Shown here: positions 49,823 to 59,241 of the stretch, one piece after another
How the letters are laid out: every line of letters starts with the position of its first letter
Position numbering within the stretch: the stretch's first letter is position 1
Origin: Butyrivibrio sp.
GTDB lineage: Bacteria; Bacillota; Clostridia; Lachnospirales; Lachnospiraceae
Assembly (NCBI GenBank): GCA_017470505.1
Contig: JAFUYO010000024.1
Location: forward strand, 58,415 to 122,414
Direction of reading: 5' to 3'
Length of the DNA: 64,000 bases
The notes under the pieces: generated by a model
Seen by the model: the letters and a program-made list of their open reading frames with translations, nothing else
The model's database searches: none
What the model was told of the DNA's origin: nothing
Position numbers and translations under genes: made by a program

Positions 49823-50884
49823 ATGAAGGTTGTCGCAAGAATGGAATTAAAGCCCGGTATGATCACGGCTGAAGATGTCCTCAACTACAAGAACGAGATC
49901 ATCGTAAATGCCAATACCAAGATAACCGATACCATAATCGAGAAGCTCGCCAGGCAGTCCATCATGGTCGTCCCTATCAAGGAGGACATTGACTTCGCCA
50001 CAACTCATTTTGAAAAAGTCCGCTTAAGCGAGGGCTTCAAGCAGTTTGAAAATACCTATAAGATCTATTTCCCCGTTTACAAAAACCTTGTCATGAGCGC
50101 AGTAACCAACAGGACTCCTATCAAAATGGAACAGCTCATGCAGGTATATAACAATATAATCGTCTGCGCAAAGAGCGGTGAGCTCCTCCTTGATTACCTC
50201 TACAATATGCTCCCCGGCGAGGACGACATGACGCATGCCCACTGCCTGAACTCTGCCCTTATCGCCGGAGTTTTCGGGACATGGCTCGGGCTTTCCAACT
50301 CGGATATCACTCTTCTCATAGAGTGCGCCTTTCTCTACGATATCGGCAAGCTCAGCATCCCCTACCAGATCCTGTGGAAGCCTGAGCGCCTGACTTCTGA
50401 GGAGTACAGGCTCGTCATGAGGCACACAACCATAGGTCACGACTTTTTAAAGAGCTACGGCTCCTTTGACCAGCACATTCTAAACGCAACTCTCCAACAC
50501 CACGAGAGGTGTGACGGCTCAGGCTACCCCAAGGCCCTCATAGCAAACGAGATTGATCAGTTCGCCAAGTACATCGCGATCATCGACACGTACGAGGCCA
50601 TGACATCTCCCAGGAGCTACAGGCAGAAGCTCAATCCCTTCCAGATCATCGCAAACTACGAGCACGAGGGCTTTGTAAAATACGACTACAACGCCATCAA
50701 ATCAATCCTCTCACATATTGCAAACTCCCAGCTCGGCTTCAACGTCCAGCTCAACAGCGGCGCAATAGGTGAAGTCATTCTCATCAACGAAAAGGCTCTC
50801 TCCCGCCCCCTTGTCAAGATGAACGACAACTCCCTGATCGACCTCTCAGCGAACAAGCAGCTCGGCATAGTCGCGGTATTCTGA
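49823..50884 (+). CDS. HD-GYP domain protein with altered HD motif
   Basis: This 353-aa protein has an unknown N-terminal domain (residues 1-120) and an HD-GYP domain (about 130-290) with AHCLNSALIAG, ATLQHHERCDGSGYPKALI and AIIDTYEAMTSPRSYRQ. The HD dyad reads FLYDIGK instead of LLHDIGK, so one metal-binding His is replaced by Tyr. Cyclic-di-GMP hydrolysis may be weakened or lost. It is the only plus-strand gene in the window, divergent from the hybrid kinase with degenerate GGDEF. Confidence 0.93.
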   Translation: MKVVARMELKPGMITAEDVLNYKNEIIVNANTKITDTIIEKLARQSIMVVPIKEDIDFATTHFEKVRLSEGFKQFENTYKIYFPVYKNLVMSAVTNRTPIKMEQLMQVYNNIIVCAKSGELLLDYLYNMLPGEDDMTHAHCLNSALIAGVFGTWLGLSNSDITLLIECAFLYDIGKLSIPYQILWKPERLTSEEYRLVMRHTTIGHDFLKSYGSFDQHILNATLQHHERCDGSGYPKALIANEIDQFAKYIAIIDTYEAMTSPRSYRQKLNPFQIIANYEHEGFVKYDYNAIKSILSHIANSQLGFNVQLNSGAIGEVILINEKALSRPLVKMNDNSLIDLSANKQLGIVAVF

Positions 50885-50895
50885 TACCTCTGTTC

Positions 50896-52335
50896 TCATT
50901 CTGCGCCGAAATACGCATCAAAGATCCTCTTGGCAATCGGCACGGCAAAGCTTCCGCCGCTTCCGGCATTCTCAACTATTATCGTCACACAGATCTGAGG
51001 GTCATCCGCCGGAGCAAAGCCCGTAAACCAGGCGTGCGAGTCGCTTGATGAGGTGTTAAACTCAGCGGATCCTGTCTTTCCTGCCGCCGTGTAGGACAGG
51101 CCCTTTAATCTGCTCGCAGTTCCCGATTCAACAACGTCTACCATCATCCCTGTCAGTATGTCTGCCTGCTGAGCGCTCATAAGTCTCTTGTAGCTGCCGG
51201 GTGAATAGCTCTTTACGCTCTTTCCGTCCGCGCTGACGATCCCGCTTATGACGTAGGGCTTCATGAGCATTCCGCCGTTTGCGACGGCGCTCGTTATCAT
51301 GTTCAGATGCATCGGCGTTATGCTCGTTGCGCCCTGCCCGATTGAGAGCTGCATGACATCGCCTACAGAAGTGCTCTCATCGACAGACGCAGAGCTCTTT
51401 GAGTAGAGAAGGTCAACAGGCAGCTCTTTTCCGAAGAGGAGCTGGTCAAGAGTCCGGGAAAAGACCTTTCTGCTTAGTCCCACTCCTATATTTGCAAAAG
51501 AGGAGTTGCAGCTCTTTGCAAAGGACTTGGTAAAATCAAGGCTACCATGGGTCTCACCGTGATAGCAGGAAATCCTCTCATCGTCCACCGAAAAATTTCC
51601 CGAGCAGGTAAAGCGGTAGTTCTCAAAGTCCTGCGGGTGCTCCTTGATATAGGCGAGGGATGTGACTATCTTGAAGGTCGACCCCGGAGGATAAAGCCCC
51701 TGCGTCGCCCTGTTGAGAAGCTTGGCATCCGTCGACTTATCGGCCAGAAGGCTGTCCCACTCCGCCTCGATGTTTGCGGGCTCAAAGTCCGGCTTTGACA
51801 CCATGGCAAGTATCTCCCCGGTCCTTGGATTTGTCACAACAATAGCTCCCTTCCTTGCGGAGAGCGCATTGTATGAAACCTCCTGCAAGTTTACATCGAG
51901 AGTTGTCACGCAGTTGTCTCCGGGGTATTTATCGCCTTTTGTATCCAGTGCAACCTTGTCGCTTAAGTCGATACTCGTGTTTATCAGATAGTAGTAGGCA
52001 AGTGACTCGATCCCCGCCTTGCCGTTTACCGAGTACCCGACCACGTGGGCAAACTCCTTGCCGTAGGGGTATCTTCTGACATCCTTGCCGTCATCGCCAG
52101 CCTCGGAGTATGCAAGCACCTCTCCATCTCTTGATAAAATGCTGCCCCTCCTGTTCTGCTTTAGCAGGATCTGCTGCCTCGTGTTGTAGCTGTTATCCAT
52201 CAAAACCTGCCTGTTGGTATATGAGTAACAGGCGATGTAGCCAAGCATCAAGCAGAAAAGAGCAGCGTAAAACACTGACAGAATGACTATCGGATATGAA
52301 CGTATTCTTTTCTTCTTATTTCCTTCCCTCTGCAT
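50896..52335 (-). CDS. Penicillin-binding protein 2 (class B, PbpA/FtsI-like transpeptidase)
   Basis: This 479-aa protein has an N-terminal membrane helix (YPIVILSVFYAALFCLMLGY), a short dimerisation region and a transpeptidase domain. The active-site serine is in PPGSTFKIVTS (SxxK), with KSCNSSF (SxN) and AGKTGSAEF (KTG). It cross-links peptidoglycan outside the membrane. It directly follows the FtsW/RodA/SpoVE-family gene with no gap, the standard glycosyltransferase/transpeptidase pair. Confidence 0.96.
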   Translation of the reverse strand: MQREGNKKKRIRSYPIVILSVFYAALFCLMLGYIACYSYTNRQVLMDNSYNTRQQILLKQNRRGSILSRDGEVLAYSEAGDDGKDVRRYPYGKEFAHVVGYSVNGKAGIESLAYYYLINTSIDLSDKVALDTKGDKYPGDNCVTTLDVNLQEVSYNALSARKGAIVVTNPRTGEILAMVSKPDFEPANIEAEWDSLLADKSTDAKLLNRATQGLYPPGSTFKIVTSLAYIKEHPQDFENYRFTCSGNFSVDDERISCYHGETHGSLDFTKSFAKSCNSSFANIGVGLSRKVFSRTLDQLLFGKELPVDLLYSKSSASVDESTSVGDVMQLSIGQGATSITPMHLNMITSAVANGGMLMKPYVISGIVSADGKSVKSYSPGSYKRLMSAQQADILTGMMVDVVESGTASRLKGLSYTAAGKTGSAEFNTSSSDSHAWFTGFAPADDPQICVTIIVENAGSGGSFAVPIAKRIFDAYFGAE

Positions 52336-53676
52336 TTATCCTTTCCTCTTCTTGCGCCTCTCCATCGCCTCAAACCTCTCATCGGTCCTTATCATGCACA
52401 CGCCCTCGACTATCATCATCATGACAATGGTCACAAGTACAGACGTCCCTCCGTAGCTGACAAGAGGGAGGGTCACGCCTGTAAGAGGTATGAACTTGGA
52501 GCCTCCTCCGATCGTCAGAAACGTCTGGAAGATGAAGCTGACTCCAACTCCGCAGCTCAGGAGCCTGTAGTACCTGTCCTTAATAAAATAGCCCTCGTAC
52601 ATTATCATCAAAAAGGTGCTCACACAGATGAGCGCCATCAGCACTGCGAATATAACACCCATCTCCTCCGCAATCGCAGAAAAGATGAAGTCCCGCTCAA
52701 CATAGGGAATTGACCTTGGCGAGCCCCCGTAGAGTCCGAGGCCGAACCAGCCACCCGAGCTTATCCCGAAGAGCGACTGCGAAAGCTGATAGCCGGATGA
52801 CGCAATGTCGCCAAAAGGGTCGAGCCACGCCTGTACCCTGACCCTGACATGGGAAAAAAGCCTGTAGGATATGACAGACGCCAGCACCCCAAAAAACAGG
52901 CCAAGTGCAAGATAGCCTATGTTCTCTGTCGATATGTAGATGAGCGCCAGGTATATTACAAAAAATATCAGCGCACTTCCAAGGTCCTTGGACAAAACAA
53001 GTATTATGACGTGGACTGCTGCCGCAAGGGATGCAAAGAAAAGCTGCCATATATTTCGGGCCTTAGTCATCGCCCCCGCCATAAAAAAGAGGAACAGTAT
53101 CTTTACCGCCTCCGAGGGCTGGAAGGTTATCCCCGCAAGCGTGTAGGTTATCTTGGAGCCGTTGGTCGCAGCGCCGTAAATAAGTACCGCACCAATAGAG
53201 ACAACTCCTACTGCAGCATAGATCCAGGTAAACTTTTTGAGGAACTCAAACCTGAAAATGATCTCCGGGACAAAGAAACCAATCACAAAGGATGCGGTGA
53301 CTATAAAGAACTGCTTTACTGCCCTGTCATAGGAGAGTCTTGTGAGCATCACCATCCCGATCATGAGGAGCATACAGGTATTGTTGATGATGAGTCTGTT
53401 GCCCTCGGGATAGATTGACGAAAAAAGGAGAAGTACAAAGACAAAGATAATTATCTGGAAGGCAAAGAAGAACAGATATACCGCCTCTCCACTCCGAGCT
53501 ATTATCTGGATAAAGCACGATATCTGGACCGCAAACATGCAGAGTATCTGCCCCATATAGATGCCCTTTCGCTTCTTTTCGGTGCTGTACTTAAAGGCAA
53601 GAAAAGAGAGCCCCACATAACAGAGCATGAAAAAGTCTATAACATATTTGGATATTTCTGTTACGTATAATTCCAT
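52336..53676 (-). CDS. FtsW/RodA/SpoVE-family peptidoglycan glycosyltransferase
   Basis: This 446-aa SEDS protein has about ten helices and the family motifs FQPSEAVKILFLFFMAGAM, LVLSKDLGSALIFF, YQLSQSLFGISSGGWFGLGL, ERDFIFSAIAEEMG and GVTLPLVSYGGTS. It polymerises lipid II with its partner PBP2 encoded next. The amino-terminal four helices are extended relative to RodA. Whether it serves elongation, division or sporulation cannot be told from sequence. Confidence 0.95.
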   Translation of the reverse strand: MELYVTEISKYVIDFFMLCYVGLSFLAFKYSTEKKRKGIYMGQILCMFAVQISCFIQIIARSGEAVYLFFFAFQIIIFVFVLLLFSSIYPEGNRLIINNTCMLLMIGMVMLTRLSYDRAVKQFFIVTASFVIGFFVPEIIFRFEFLKKFTWIYAAVGVVSIGAVLIYGAATNGSKITYTLAGITFQPSEAVKILFLFFMAGAMTKARNIWQLFFASLAAAVHVIILVLSKDLGSALIFFVIYLALIYISTENIGYLALGLFFGVLASVISYRLFSHVRVRVQAWLDPFGDIASSGYQLSQSLFGISSGGWFGLGLYGGSPRSIPYVERDFIFSAIAEEMGVIFAVLMALICVSTFLMIMYEGYFIKDRYYRLLSCGVGVSFIFQTFLTIGGGSKFIPLTGVTLPLVSYGGTSVLVTIVMMMIVEGVCMIRTDERFEAMERRKKRKG

Positions 53677-53681
53677 TTATT

Positions 53682-56066
53682 CTACTCTACTCCGCGCTTA
53701 AAGTAAGCAGTTGTATACTCTTTGTCCTTAAAAATCCCTGATGCATCTGAAGGCTCTCTATAAGCCCTCCTGACATAATAATCAAGGATAGCTTCACATA
53801 GAATTCTGTCCTCTATGGTAAAATCAGCTCTTACACTGTCAAAAACGCCATCTTCAAAAAGCCGTTCCACCTTGTCAAACCTCTTGTGAAGCGATGTAGC
53901 ATGCGCATTCCAGATGATATTGTAACATTCTCTGCAGTTTATCGTGACAGGAAGGTTATTGTTCATCCTGTCTGTTATCTGCAGCTGTTCGGTATGAATC
54001 TGCCCTGTCTTTCCACTGCATCTGTCCGTCGTCTTTTTGATGCAGCCTGCGCTTATCATCATCGGAAGATGTCCGTAAACATTGTAGGTAAGAGGGATCC
54101 TGACTTTCTCTTTTACGGCTCCTGCCATTTTGGCAGCCTCCTGAAGGCTCAGCTCGTAAGGGATGTTCACAGAATCGATCAAAAAGCTTTTTCCGGGTTC
54201 ACTCATGTCAAGAAGTTCAAAAAGCGCCTCGCTGTTCCAGGTGTAAATGCCGTAGTCAAGCGCTGTCCTGCAGGCGCGCCCTATGTTCTTAAGGATTCCA
54301 AGCTGCTCGAGATTCCGTACAAGTACGCCGCAAAAGCCTGTGCCTTCGAGATTATCCTTAATCTCACGAATTTCGTCCGCACCGGATGTCACATCCTCTT
54401 TGACGCTCTCTGCAGCTCTGAGAGCCTTCTCAGGCCCTCCCTTTATTTCCTCTCTTGTCACATACGGGAGCGCAACAAAAAACTCTGCGCCTGAGCCTTT
54501 AACCCTGTCAAAGGTCTCTTTCCCTTTTTCAGACTTTAGGAGCGATAAAAACGCGTCGCTGTCCAGGTAGACCCTTTTTATGGCAGTGCCTTCGCCCGCC
54601 TTGTTAAGTACAGCTTCGAACTGCGCGACAGTTGTAGCGAGGACGTGAAGGGGGACAGCTTTTCCGTGCCTGCCGGCGTCTTCCTTCCAGCCTATTTGTT
54701 CTTTGTAATAAGTATCAGATTTTTCTTCTGACACGACTTTTTTCCCAACTGTTTCTTCTGAGCCTTCCCCAAGGACAGAGCTGTCCATCCTGCTAACAAG
54801 CCTTCTCCTTAGGTCATTGAGCTCACTTACCGCAATAAATATGCCCTTTCCCGAGCCCTTGTCATCTATTTCTATATCTATCTTTTCAGCTTCGTAGGCT
54901 GTATCTCCGAGCTTACCAAGCTGCTTTTTAACTGCATCCTCATCCATCGGGCGCTTTGACGCCTCCTGTACAACACCTCCGTACTCCTCAGCGTAAAAGA
55001 CATCTCCGTCTATTGTGACGGTCATGGTTAGTTTCGCTCTTTCTCCTGCTGTGAGGCTGCAGTATACGTCGCACTTTTCCTTCAGCTTTGAAGTCAGATA
55101 CTTCTGCCTTACATCTGACAGGACCTTCTCAGATGTCGGATTGTAGGCAGGTGAAGATATCGTAACCATCGTTCTGTCGTTGTGTCTGTGATAATACCCC
55201 TCGCTGATATCAGTCCTCTGATAGAGGCTCTTTAATATCTCCATGTCTTCTTTTGACACAGAGTATTCGGCGTTTGGATCAGCGTAGAACCTGTCTATAT
55301 ACTTCCTGTAAAGAGCAGTGACTCCTGCTGAGTACTCAGCTTTTTTCATCCTGCCCTCTATCTTAAAGGAATCGATTCCGCCCCTTATGAGCTCTGGAAT
55401 GATACTAAGTGTGTTCATATCCCTGAGGCTCAGGATGTACTGATCAGGAGCCCCCTTCCCCGCTCTGTAGGCAAGCCTGCACGGCTGGGCGCACCTTCCG
55501 CGGTTTCCGCTCCTTCCGCCAACGACACTCGAAAAGAGGCACGCCCCCGAATAGCAGTAGCACATCGCGCCATGGATAAAGGCCTCAACCTCTATGTCCG
55601 CCTCTCTCCTGATAGCGCTCATCTCCATTAGAGATAACTCCCTTGCGGGCACAACCCTGCAAAAGCCCCTCTCCTTTAAGAGCCCGGCCCCGTACACGCC
55701 GGTCACAGTCATCTGCGTGCTGGCATGGAGCTCTATCCCGGGAAATTCATCCCTTATGAGCCTTGCTACTCCCAGGTCCTGAACTATCACTCCGTCGAGC
55801 TTTTTCTCCGCAAAGGGGAGCATAAAGTCATAGACCTCGCTAAACTCTTTCTCTTTGATGAGGGTGTTGACCGTCATATAGATCTTTTTCCGGTGGAGAT
55901 GGGCATAGACAATAGCGTCAAGGAGCTGCTGCTGATCAAAATTGTCAGCATAGGCCCTCGCGCCAAATTTGGAACCCCCGAGATAAACGGCGTCCGCTCC
56001 CGCATTGAATGCGCCCACCATTGTTTCATATCCGCCTGCCGGCGATAGCAATTCAACTTTTTTCAT
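53682..56066 (-). CDS. U32 family peptidase (RlhA-like) with C-terminal DUF3656 region
   Basis: This 794-aa protein starts with the U32 core (ELLSPAGGYETMVGAFNAGA, DAVYLGGSKFGARAYADNF) and the family signature EAFIHGAMCYCYSGACLFSS, then RGRCAQPCRLAY with conserved Cys. The C-terminal half contains the DUF3656-like insert and a last domain with NCRECYNIIWNA. Related proteins modify rRNA (RlhA hydroxylation) or act in prephenate-dependent chemistry, so true peptidase activity is doubtful. It is five base pairs from the SEDS gene. Confidence 0.93.
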   Translation of the reverse strand: MKKVELLSPAGGYETMVGAFNAGADAVYLGGSKFGARAYADNFDQQQLLDAIVYAHLHRKKIYMTVNTLIKEKEFSEVYDFMLPFAEKKLDGVIVQDLGVARLIRDEFPGIELHASTQMTVTGVYGAGLLKERGFCRVVPARELSLMEMSAIRREADIEVEAFIHGAMCYCYSGACLFSSVVGGRSGNRGRCAQPCRLAYRAGKGAPDQYILSLRDMNTLSIIPELIRGGIDSFKIEGRMKKAEYSAGVTALYRKYIDRFYADPNAEYSVSKEDMEILKSLYQRTDISEGYYHRHNDRTMVTISSPAYNPTSEKVLSDVRQKYLTSKLKEKCDVYCSLTAGERAKLTMTVTIDGDVFYAEEYGGVVQEASKRPMDEDAVKKQLGKLGDTAYEAEKIDIEIDDKGSGKGIFIAVSELNDLRRRLVSRMDSSVLGEGSEETVGKKVVSEEKSDTYYKEQIGWKEDAGRHGKAVPLHVLATTVAQFEAVLNKAGEGTAIKRVYLDSDAFLSLLKSEKGKETFDRVKGSGAEFFVALPYVTREEIKGGPEKALRAAESVKEDVTSGADEIREIKDNLEGTGFCGVLVRNLEQLGILKNIGRACRTALDYGIYTWNSEALFELLDMSEPGKSFLIDSVNIPYELSLQEAAKMAGAVKEKVRIPLTYNVYGHLPMMISAGCIKKTTDRCSGKTGQIHTEQLQITDRMNNNLPVTINCRECYNIIWNAHATSLHKRFDKVERLFEDGVFDSVRADFTIEDRILCEAILDYYVRRAYREPSDASGIFKDKEYTTAYFKRGVE

Positions 56067-56078
56067 GTCTGTATATGT

Positions 56079-56104
56079 AAAAAGGCTGTCTGATGACAGC
56101 CTTT
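56079..56104 (-). terminator. Intrinsic terminator after zapA
   Basis: A perfect 10-bp stem (AAAGGCTGTC, 4-nt loop) with a T-run on the minus strand, located immediately after the zapA stop and just before the U32 gene. Confidence 0.9.
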
Positions 56105-56108
56105 AAGA

Positions 56109-56522
56109 TCACTTTCTGTTACCGTTTCCCTTCATCTGCGTCTCAAGCTGTATTATCTTCTTGGAAGACTCATCCAGCTTGGACTGAAGGCTCTTGCCAT
56201 TCTTTTCCATGTTCTCAAGCTTGATCTGGGTTGCGATAAGCTCGTGCTTGAGGTCGTAGAGCTCTTTTTCCTTGTCGGAGAGCTGCTCTTCCATGAGTTC
56301 AATCTGCTTCCTGGCCTTGAAGTAGTCGTCAGCAATATTGAGCTGCATCAGAACATTCTGAGTATCTATGGGCTGTCTCCTGAAGCCGTCGATCTTGTTG
56401 TATTCAGAGATCTTGTTGTTGATATATGATGCTACCTTCTGCAGATATTCCTCACTCTCATATCCGCTGAGGGTAAAAACCTTCCCTCCAATTATAACTT
56501 CGGTATCTGTCTTGGATGCCAT
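56109..56522 (-). CDS. zapA: Cell division protein ZapA
   Basis: I use the ATG of MASKTDTEVIIGGKVFTLSG, preceded by GGGGAG; a GTG five codons earlier overlaps that ribosome site. The 137-aa protein has the ZapA head (YEYLQKVASYINNKI-like region) and a long C-terminal coiled coil (ELMEEQLSDKEKELYDLKHE). It bundles FtsZ filaments. The coiled coil is longer than in the typical 90-100 aa ZapA. Confidence 0.9.
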   Translation of the reverse strand: MASKTDTEVIIGGKVFTLSGYESEEYLQKVASYINNKISEYNKIDGFRRQPIDTQNVLMQLNIADDYFKARKQIELMEEQLSDKEKELYDLKHELIATQIKLENMEKNGKSLQSKLDESSKKIIQLETQMKGNGNRK

Positions 56523-56577
56523 AATAAATCTCCCCACGCTCTAGGCATTATAAATAATCAAAACACTATATGTAGTA

Positions 56578-57609
56578 TTATATACTCCCACTATCGGGCA
56601 TTTCAAGCCCTAAATGATGATATGCGCTATCCGTTACAACCCTGCCCCGCGGCGTCCTGTTTATGAACCCGTTCTTGATAAGATAGGGCTCATAGACGTC
56701 CTCTATCGTCCCGGCATCTTCGCCTATTGCAGCTGCGAGTGTATCAAGTCCCACAGGGCCTCCTCCGAACTTCTCGATCATTGTCACAAGGAGGTTCCTG
56801 TCGGTGTGATCAAGCCCCATCTTGTCGACATCCATGAGGTCAAGGGCGGTGTTGGCCACTTCCTCGGTTATCCTGCCGTCAAATCTGACCTGGGCAAAGT
56901 CTCTCACTCTCTTTAGTATCCTGTTCGCAAGTCTCGGCGTTCCGCGGCTCCTTCTGGCCATCTCAACAGCGCCCTTTTTGTCAACCTCAACTCCGAGGAC
57001 TCCTGCGGACTGCATGATTATGCTGCAGAGCTCGTCAATCTCGTAAAACTCCATCCTGTGTATCATTCCGAACCTGTCGCGGAGAGGTGCTGATAACATT
57101 CCTGCCCTTGTGGTCGCGCCTATAAGCGTAAAGTGCGGAAGGTCAAGCCTTATGGACCTGGCTGTCGGGCCCTTGCCGATCATGATGTCGATCGCATAAT
57201 CCTCCATTGCGGGGTACAAGACCTCCTCAACCTGTCTGTTGAGGCGGTGTATCTCATCCACAAAAAGAACATCCCCCTCCTGCAGGTTATTGAGGATTGC
57301 CGCCATATCTCCCGGCTTTTCGATCGCAGGTCCCGATGTTATCTTGATGTTGACGCCCATCTCAGAAGCTATGATCGATGAGAGCGTCGTCTTTCCAAGT
57401 CCGGGAGGACCGTAAAACAGGAGGTGATCCAGGCTGTCTCCCCTCTGCTTTGCGGCCTCGATGTAGATTTTGAGGCTCTCCTTTATCTTTTTCTGACCGA
57501 TATATTTATCCAGCGACTTTGGGCGAAGGGAGCCTTCTATCTTTACGTCCTCCGCATTAAGCTCTGCGTCAATCCCCCTTGCCGAAGTCGCGATCTTTCT
57601 TTTTTCCAT
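56578..57609 (-). CDS. ruvB: Holliday junction branch-migration ATPase RuvB
   Basis: This 343-aa protein has Walker [10 protein letters not shown], Walker [12 protein letters not shown], sensor [11 protein letters not shown], the arginine finger region [13 protein letters not shown] and the winged-helix tail ([18 protein letters not shown]). It drives branch migration with RuvA, which is encoded just upstream. No LexA box was found upstream. Confidence 0.99.
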   Translation of the reverse strand: MEKRKIATSARGIDAELNAEDVKIEGSLRPKSLDKYIGQKKIKESLKIYIEAAKQRGDSLDHLLFYGPPGLGKTTLSSIIASEMGVNIKITSGPAIEKPGDMAAILNNLQEGDVLFVDEIHRLNRQVEEVLYPAMEDYAIDIMIGKGPTARSIRLDLPHFTLIGATTRAGMLSAPLRDRFGMIHRMEFYEIDELCSIIMQSAGVLGVEVDKKGAVEMARRSRGTPRLANRILKRVRDFAQVRFDGRITEEVANTALDLMDVDKMGLDHTDRNLLVTMIEKFGGGPVGLDTLAAAIGEDAGTIEDVYEPYLIKNGFINRTPRGRVVTDSAYHHLGLEMPDSGSI

Positions 57610-57662
57610 GTACTAACCCTTTCACACATCATCCGATACGCATGACTCTGCTTCGTTTCCAT

Positions 57663-58286
57663 CTATCGCAGCATCTCTTTGAGTGCGAGCTTCAGCAGCA
57701 TCTCCGTATCGCCTGCTGCCTCCTCATTGCTCTTTATTATCTTTCTGACTGCCTTCATCGAGTCTGTCGAGTTGTAGCCGAGTGCAACAAGTGCAGCCAC
57801 CGCCTCATCCCTGGCAGATGCCATATTACCGGACAGATCGTCTGCTGAGACTAAAGCCGAGCGCCCAAGCATGTCATCCTCAGTGACTTTGAGCTTGTCG
57901 CGCAGCTCAAGCGTTATCCTCTCGGCTGTCTTTTTGCCGACGCCGGGGGCTTTGCTGATGGAAGCAGAGTCACCGCTCATGATCGCGAATCTCAGATCAT
58001 CCGGCGTCATTACAGAGAGGATGGACAGCCCCCCCTTAGGTCCTATTCCGTTTACGGTTATCAGCATCTTAAAGAGCGTCAGCTCATCCTTTGAGAGGAA
58101 CCCGTAAAGAGTAAAAGAGTCCTCCTTGACGGATGTGTAAGTGTAGAGTTTTACCGCCTCGCCGATCCCTGGCATCCTGTCCATGGTAGAGCCTGAGATA
58201 AACACATTCATCCCGACTCCGCCGACATCGACAACCGCAAGCCCCTCTTCAATTGTCTCTAAAATCCCGTTAACATATGCTATCAT
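57663..58286 (-). CDS. ruvA: Holliday junction DNA helicase subunit RuvA
   Basis: This 207-aa protein has the OB-fold N-terminus (MIAYVNGILETIEEGLAVVD), paired helix-hairpin-helix motifs (LITVNGIGPKGGLSILS, SISKAPGVGKKTAERITLEL) and the domain III RuvB-binding tail (DEAVAALVALGYN). Normal length. It lies in the conserved ruvA-ruvB order. Confidence 0.99.
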   Translation of the reverse strand: MIAYVNGILETIEEGLAVVDVGGVGMNVFISGSTMDRMPGIGEAVKLYTYTSVKEDSFTLYGFLSKDELTLFKMLITVNGIGPKGGLSILSVMTPDDLRFAIMSGDSASISKAPGVGKKTAERITLELRDKLKVTEDDMLGRSALVSADDLSGNMASARDEAVAALVALGYNSTDSMKAVRKIIKSNEEAAGDTEMLLKLALKEMLR

Positions 58287-58329
58287 TGCTCTTACCTCTA
58301 TCCATGATCCTTAGGAGAATCTTAAGTTT

Positions 58330-59220
58330 TCATAATCTGCTTTTATCAGCAAACTCTGTCATAGCAGAGAGGATCTCCCCCATCTCCTTTACCGAGTCAA
58401 ATATCACATCCGGCTTAACCTCAGATGCGGGCACATCCGAGATCCTGCACTCGCCGGTCAGGACCAGGATCCCCATCGCTCCGTTCTTTACGCCTGTCGC
58501 AACATCCGTGTATATCCTGTCACCCACGAATGCAATCCTGCTCCTGTCTGCTTTCGTTGCATCCACTACCATGTCCACGGTCTCCTTAAAGGGCTTTCCG
58601 ACAAATGTTGGTTTTACGCCTGTAGACCGTTCTATAAAAGCGCACATCGCGCCGCAGTCCGGAATAAAGCCCCCGGGAACCGGGCAGTTAATGTCGAGGT
58701 GGGTCGCGAGAAACTCTGCCCCCTTCATGATGTAGACGCAGGCGTTTGAGAGCTTGGTGTAGTCTATCGTCTTATCAAATGCCACAACCACAATGTCAGG
58801 AACTTTTTCGCAGAAGGCGCTTTTTTTGGCCATCTCTATGTCCCTGTCAGATACAAAAAGATCTATCCCAGCCCTCTCAAAGCTCTCTGTCAGCTCAGGA
58901 GTTCCCAACAGGTAGACCGTTTTTTGCGGGTACATGCTCTTAAGGTAGCGGATCATAACATCGCCGCTTGTCATTATCATGTCCCTTGTGATGTGGCAGT
59001 TCATCTTTGCGAGCTTTTCAATGTAGTTATCAGATGATACGGATGAGTTGTTGGTAAAAAAGATATATCTTTTACCGGCTCTTTTGGCAGCAGAGAGAAA
59101 GTCAGGCGCCCCGTCAAGAACAGTATCCCCCAGATAAAAGGTCCCGTCCATATCAAGGACAAAGAGATCCGTGTTCTTAAGGATATGCTCTTTTTTCTGC
59201 CTGCTCATAAGTTCATCCAT
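58330..59220 (-). CDS. HAD-IIA (NagD-like) sugar phosphatase
   Basis: This 296-aa HAD hydrolase has the nucleophile motif DLFVLDMDGTFYLGD (FVLDMDGT), FFTNNSSVSSDNY, and the acidic motif AFVGDRIYTDVATGVKNG. The C2-type cap between motifs II and III places it in the NagD/AraL subgroup, which dephosphorylates phosphorylated sugars or pyridoxal phosphate. The substrate cannot be assigned. It is downstream of the potassium channel gene. Confidence 0.94.
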   Translation of the reverse strand: MDELMSRQKKEHILKNTDLFVLDMDGTFYLGDTVLDGAPDFLSAAKRAGKRYIFFTNNSSVSSDNYIEKLAKMNCHITRDMIMTSGDVMIRYLKSMYPQKTVYLLGTPELTESFERAGIDLFVSDRDIEMAKKSAFCEKVPDIVVVAFDKTIDYTKLSNACVYIMKGAEFLATHLDINCPVPGGFIPDCGAMCAFIERSTGVKPTFVGKPFKETVDMVVDATKADRSRIAFVGDRIYTDVATGVKNGAMGILVLTGECRISDVPASEVKPDVIFDSVKEMGEILSAMTEFADKSRL

Positions 59221-59241
59221 AAACTTATCTCCAAATGTTTT

